Shown here piece by piece: positions 35,909 to 39,070 of a stretch of DNA of 39,070 nucleotides. The stretch is from positions 1 to 39,070 of the forward strand of contig JAIPED010000013.1 in assembly GCA_021737325.1 (NCBI GenBank). Direction: 5' to 3'. The notes under the pieces were generated by a model, which saw nothing but the letters and a program-made list of their open reading frames with translations, ran no database searches and was not told the DNA's origin. The stretch is from Deltaproteobacteria bacterium. GTDB taxonomy: Bacteria > Desulfobacterota > Syntrophia > Syntrophales > JAIPED01. Each line of letters starts with the position of its first letter. The first letter of the stretch is position 1. Position numbers and translations under genes: made by a program.

Positions 35909-37198
35909 CTACCCATTTATTTTTTCCCTGATTTTAATGAATTTATCTTTATATTTAAAATCAGCAACAATATCGACAGCCGCCAAACCTGTTTTGATAA
36001 GGTGAGCATTGATAAAGGTTTTATTTTTTAGATATAAATAACAGAGGAGATTGTCCTGGTCATCATATCTTTGGCTATCGAATCTCATAAAAACTTTTTG
36101 CCCCTTGGTTTTCTCTTCCAGAAATTTTATGGCTTCTCCCTCGGCTGATTTATTTTCCTTTATTCCGATGAGTCGGACAATCAGCCCATTATCCAATTTT
36201 ACCAGTTCAGGGCTGATAATCTCCTTTACAGAGTGATATTCCTCCCGTTTGCCGCTGTTTTTATCGATTTTGGAACCGAATTGCAGTTTTTGGGGGTCAA
36301 CCTTTCTGTCTAATTTATGCGGGTCATTGAATACATATGGCAGATTGGCAATTTCTTTGCTCGGGTCGGATTTTAAACTGTCCTTCAAAAATTCATATTG
36401 GGCACTAGGAATATCTGTTTGGCATACATTCAATTTCTGCTTTGCAGTTTCAATAAACTCAGGGTTGATTTCATAACCTATAGAATTTCTTTGCAGATTC
36501 TTTGCGGCAAGCGAAGTGGTTCCGCTACCTGTAAACGGGTCTAAGACCGTCTCGCCTGCAAACGAGAACATTTTTATCAGCCTGGCGGGCAATTCTTCGG
36601 GGAACATAGCAAGGTGTTCGTTCTGTCTGACGCCTGAGAAATTCCAATGACCTGAAAAATAGGTGTTCCATTCTTCTTTGGTTATCAGAGAATGCTCTTT
36701 TTGTTCTCTGCTTGGTTTTGGTGGCTTTCCCAATTTTTTGAAAATCAGAATGAATTCATAGTCAATTTTTAAGATACCGTTACGCGGATAGGGGAAACTG
36801 CCCATGATGACAGCTCCGCCCGTTGTGTTGGTTGTTGTTGCCTTCTGCCAGATTACGGCTCCCATATAATCAAATCCGATGGTTTCACAAAATTTGATAA
36901 TCTCTGTTCTGATGGGGATAACTTTGTAACGCCCGTAATAAACAGACCGCACAAACTGGTCGCCGATATTGATACAGAGTCGGCAACCCTGGTGTAAAAC
37001 CCTGTAACATTCGTTCCAGACAAGATTCAGGTTATTGATATAGCTCTCATAGCCTTCGTGAAAGCCGATCTGATTTTCGCTTCCATAGTCTTTAAGTTGC
37101 CAGTACGGGGGAGAAGTAATAACAAGATGAACGGATTCATCGTTAAGCAAATTCATCTGTCGGCTATCACCATTGATTATTTTATGGTTAGTCAACAA
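35909..37198 (-). CDS. DNA methyltransferase fused to a degenerate SNase-like domain
   Basis: Predicted S-adenosylmethionine-dependent DNA amino-methyltransferase of 429 residues. The catalytic motif TSPPYW (28-33) comes first and the AdoMet-binding motif LDPFTGSGTT (219-228) later, the beta-class order; TSPPY suggests N4-cytosine or N6-adenine methylation. Residues 330-425 match the staphylococcal-nuclease fold (VRLIGI, FDSQRYDDQDNLLCYLYL, FINAHLIKTGLAAV). The acidic residues after RLIGI and the later catalytic arginine are replaced (Lys347, Lys350, Asn383), so nuclease activity is unlikely. The start is probably TTG 37198 with weak ribosome site; no ATG is available upstream. The gene is visibly richer in A/T than its neighbours, has no restriction gene beside it, and may have been transferred. 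Confidence 0.85.
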   Translation of the reverse strand: MLTNHKIINGDSRQMNLLNDESVHLVITSPPYWQLKDYGSENQIGFHEGYESYINNLNLVWNECYRVLHQGCRLCINIGDQFVRSVYYGRYKVIPIRTEIIKFCETIGFDYMGAVIWQKATTTNTTGGAVIMGSFPYPRNGILKIDYEFILIFKKLGKPPKPSREQKEHSLITKEEWNTYFSGHWNFSGVRQNEHLAMFPEELPARLIKMFSFAGETVLDPFTGSGTTSLAAKNLQRNSIGYEINPEFIETAKQKLNVCQTDIPSAQYEFLKDSLKSDPSKEIANLPYVFNDPHKLDRKVDPQKLQFGSKIDKNSGKREEYHSVKEIISPELVKLDNGLIVRLIGIKENKSAEGEAIKFLEEKTKGQKVFMRFDSQRYDDQDNLLCYLYLKNKTFINAHLIKTGLAAVDIVADFKYKDKFIKIREKING

Positions 37199-37264
37199 AA
37201 TAGTTACTCTGTCTTTCGTTACGGCATTTTTACATCCCGCGCTACCGCTTAGTAACCACGCTGC

Positions 37265-38866
37265 TTATAAATCGGCTTCATCGCGATGGTATTTCAATGT
37301 TCCCTCGGCAAGTAGCCGTTGTTTTACGCTCTTGAACCAATTAGCGGTGATTTCCCGACTTTTGATAAAATAAAGCGCCCGGCGTAATTCGTCCTCGTTA
37401 GTTATTTTTTCCGTCCGCGAAGGTTCAACCCTTTCCTTGAAGCTCAAGACGGCAAAACCTCCTGTGGTGGGGAGTGGGACCTGCGAATAGGGGTTGGTTT
37501 TTGACAGCGAAAAGAGCGCTTCGGCTAACTCTGGTCCGCCTCCGAGAATGGGTATTTTACCGCTATCCAAGGAAAACAAACCGCTATCCCTGACCTCAAG
37601 CCCTAATTCCTTCGCCGTGGATGCGAATGGACCACCCGCTTTGATTTTGGCGATCATCTCCGTGGCTTTTTGTTCGCTATTGGCGAACGCTTTTTCTTGC
37701 TTGTAGCGTATTTCCAGTTCTCCCTTGACGCTATCCACACTCGGAAGGGCGGAATCTAACCGCTCTGCGAGAGCTAAGACATAATACCCCTTGTCGTCAG
37801 AGACGATTCTTACCGTCGAGCCAGTCTTGAGGCTATTTAGCGCACCAGAGAAGTTCTCCATTTTATTAAAAGGTGCGGGGATATTATCCAAAGAAAACAG
37901 CTCGGTTTTGCTAACCTTGAGGTTTTTTTCCTTGGCGAAGTTATCCCAGTTTTCCCGCTGGTAAATTTCTTCATAATCCTTCTTCGCTTTATCTCCCGCC
38001 GCGTACATCCCGCTTATTGCGCGCAAATCCGCTTCCACCGCTTGTCTTACATTCTTAAAGGAATCGGCAGGAGACTTCTTAAATCTCTCTTTCCAGCGTT
38101 CATAGTGTTGCCTTGCCTCTTCCTCGCTAATCTTGATCCCTCCTGCGTAATTGCTACCGAGATAAGCGATATATTTTACCCGATAGCGCTCCGGTAGGCG
38201 AAAATCCTTTCCGTTGGCGATGAGATATTCTTCCAAATCTTTTTTACTGGGTGCGATTTTTATAAATTCTTCGCGGAAGGGAACGACGACAAAATCCACC
38301 CTCATCTTTAATCGGGACATTGCATAAAGATCGCTTACTTCCTGAGGGGAGACCCTCATCGAGCTTTGAATAACGGCAGCGACCCGCTGCATGAGGATAC
38401 CCTTGGCGATGTTTTGTAGGTATTCGTTAGGCTCTATCTTATTTTTTCGGAGAAAATCGGCGAATTTTTGCTGGTCAAAGTTGTGGTCGGTTAAAAACCG
38501 CGGATCTTTTAGCAGCTCACCTTCAACATCCTCAGCGCTAATGCTAATGCCAAATTCCTCGGCTTTGTGGGCGATAATCGCTTCTTCCACAAGTTTTTCC
38601 CGCGCCATTTTCTTCAGCCCTAGATTTTTCACCATCTCCGCATCCAAATCTTTTCCCAATTGAGCTTGATAAGAGTTGTAGAGCTGTTGATAGGTCTGTG
38701 CGTAGGCAGAGTTGGTGATGGGAATTTTACCCACCTCTGCGATTAAGTTCGCCTTGGAACCGCTGTTTTGCAATGTGCCAAAATAAAAAATGAAGACAAA
38801 GATGATCAGTCCTAAAAACACTTTTATCAGCCAGCTTTTGGAGTGGCGTCGCATCATATCAAGCAT
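37265..38866 (-). CDS. ppiD: PpiD/SurA-type periplasmic folding factor, membrane-anchored
   Basis: Predicted inner-membrane chaperone that helps outer-membrane proteins emerge from the Sec channel. The 533-residue product has a short cytoplasmic start (MLDMMRRHSKSWLIK), one transmembrane helix (about 12-31), then a SurA-N-like helical domain (about 35-200, with KLVEEAIIAHKAEEFGIS) and long helical and parvulin-related parts to the end. A parvulin-like stretch is seen near 395-490 (PFASTAKELGLEVRDSGLF, LPTTGGFAVLSFKERV), but I cannot confirm its catalytic residues. GAGGA lies 9 bases before ATG 38866; the frame is open to 38911. The promoter lies in the stretch before repeat copy B. Confidence 0.85.
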   Translation of the reverse strand: MLDMMRRHSKSWLIKVFLGLIIFVFIFYFGTLQNSGSKANLIAEVGKIPITNSAYAQTYQQLYNSYQAQLGKDLDAEMVKNLGLKKMAREKLVEEAIIAHKAEEFGISISAEDVEGELLKDPRFLTDHNFDQQKFADFLRKNKIEPNEYLQNIAKGILMQRVAAVIQSSMRVSPQEVSDLYAMSRLKMRVDFVVVPFREEFIKIAPSKKDLEEYLIANGKDFRLPERYRVKYIAYLGSNYAGGIKISEEEARQHYERWKERFKKSPADSFKNVRQAVEADLRAISGMYAAGDKAKKDYEEIYQRENWDNFAKEKNLKVSKTELFSLDNIPAPFNKMENFSGALNSLKTGSTVRIVSDDKGYYVLALAERLDSALPSVDSVKGELEIRYKQEKAFANSEQKATEMIAKIKAGGPFASTAKELGLEVRDSGLFSLDSGKIPILGGGPELAEALFSLSKTNPYSQVPLPTTGGFAVLSFKERVEPSRTEKITNEDELRRALYFIKSREITANWFKSVKQRLLAEGTLKYHRDEADL

Positions 38867-38962
38867 AACAATTTTCCTCTCGTGTTTCGCAGTGCCCGCG
38901 GAAGCTACCAAATAGCTCTACCATGTTCAAACAAATTATGTCTGTTCCCGAGGAATCTAGTT

Positions 38963-39070
38963 TTAAGACTCTTGCCCAATGGCACCGCTTGGCTTGTTGT
39001 CGCAATTCCTGCACCCGAATTCACGGGTGCAGGTCCCGCGGGCACCCGCAACAAACAAAATGTACCAAAG
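38963..39070 (+). repeat. Dispersed structured intergenic repeat, copy B
   Basis: Second copy of the element at 25500-25613, in the same orientation and reaching the window edge, so it may continue beyond. It starts TTAAGACT and shares the GCACCGCTT block and the GCGGGCA-to-ACCA 3' block. Its middle forms a perfect 10-bp stem CCTGCACCCG/CGGGTGCAGG and a CCCGCGGG palindrome, different in sequence from copy A but at equivalent positions. It lies 97 bases upstream of the ppiD start. Confidence 0.7.

Noticed and set aside
35909-38866. Methyltransferase plus ppiD considered as a defence island
   Set aside because: No restriction nuclease, helicase, toxin-antitoxin or integrase gene is beside them; ppiD is a housekeeping envelope gene.

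Overview
The window reads as chromosomal core sequence from a Gram-negative bacterium of the deltaproteobacterial type, most likely close to the Desulfuromonadales/Geobacter group. Three things suggest this: an F1Fo operon with two different b-type stator genes (b' then b) followed by atpH-A-G-D-C and lacking atpB/atpE; the gene order thrS-infC-rpmI-rplT-pheS-pheT-ihfA-merR; and envelope genes (LptF/G-type permease, lipobox lipoprotein, PpiD-like foldase, a probable beta-barrel protein) that imply an outer membrane. The taxonomic call is an inference from gene content and order, not from a marker-gene comparison. GC content looks moderate by eye.

Layout. 0-1 kb: a secreted, probably outer-membrane protein, then a leader with a strong terminator-like hairpin directly in front of the atp operon. 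1.1-6.9 kb (+): atp operon. 7.0-7.1 kb: bidirectional terminator. 7.2-11.4 kb (-): histone-deacetylase-family enzyme, gatC, gatA and gatB, a tRNA-dependent amidotransferase operon. 11.5-15.5 kb (-): two tandem paralogous long-chain acyl-CoA synthetases, followed by a small Cys-rich ORF and a strong terminator, with a promoter and overlapping palindrome upstream. 15.7-17.4 kb (+): mtnA and a HAD phosphatase. 17.5-25.0 kb (+): tRNA-Val(GAC), terminator, thrS, infC (apparent AUA start), rpmI, rplT, pheS, pheT, ihfA, merR. 25.1-25.5 kb: RNase P RNA. 25.8-29.3 kb (-): radical SAM protein, hisH, hisF and an LptG-like permease. 29.5-30.3 kb (+): TPR lipoprotein. 30.4-32.4 kb (-): argJ and murI. 33.1-35.7 kb (+): two overlapping MTA/SAH-deaminase-family amidohydrolases. 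35.9-38.9 kb (-): a DNA methyltransferase carrying a degenerate staphylococcal-nuclease-like domain, then (upstream on the same strand) a PpiD-like foldase.

How the genes work together. Most genes serve energy conservation (atp), translation (gatCAB, thrS, pheST, infC, L35, L20, tRNA-Val, RNase P), and amino-acid and wall precursors (hisHF, argJ, murI). mtnA plus the two MTA/SAH-deaminase-family enzymes fit methylthioadenosine salvage in which MTA is deaminated before phosphorolysis. The points most worth a second look are the methyltransferase fused to a catalytically eroded SNase domain, a structured dispersed intergenic repeat (25500-25613 and 38963-39070), the AUA-started infC, terminator-like hairpins placed immediately upstream of atp and thrS, and the Cys-rich mini-protein at the end of the acyl-CoA synthetase unit. 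I see no CRISPR array, insertion sequence, prophage or complete novel defence island.
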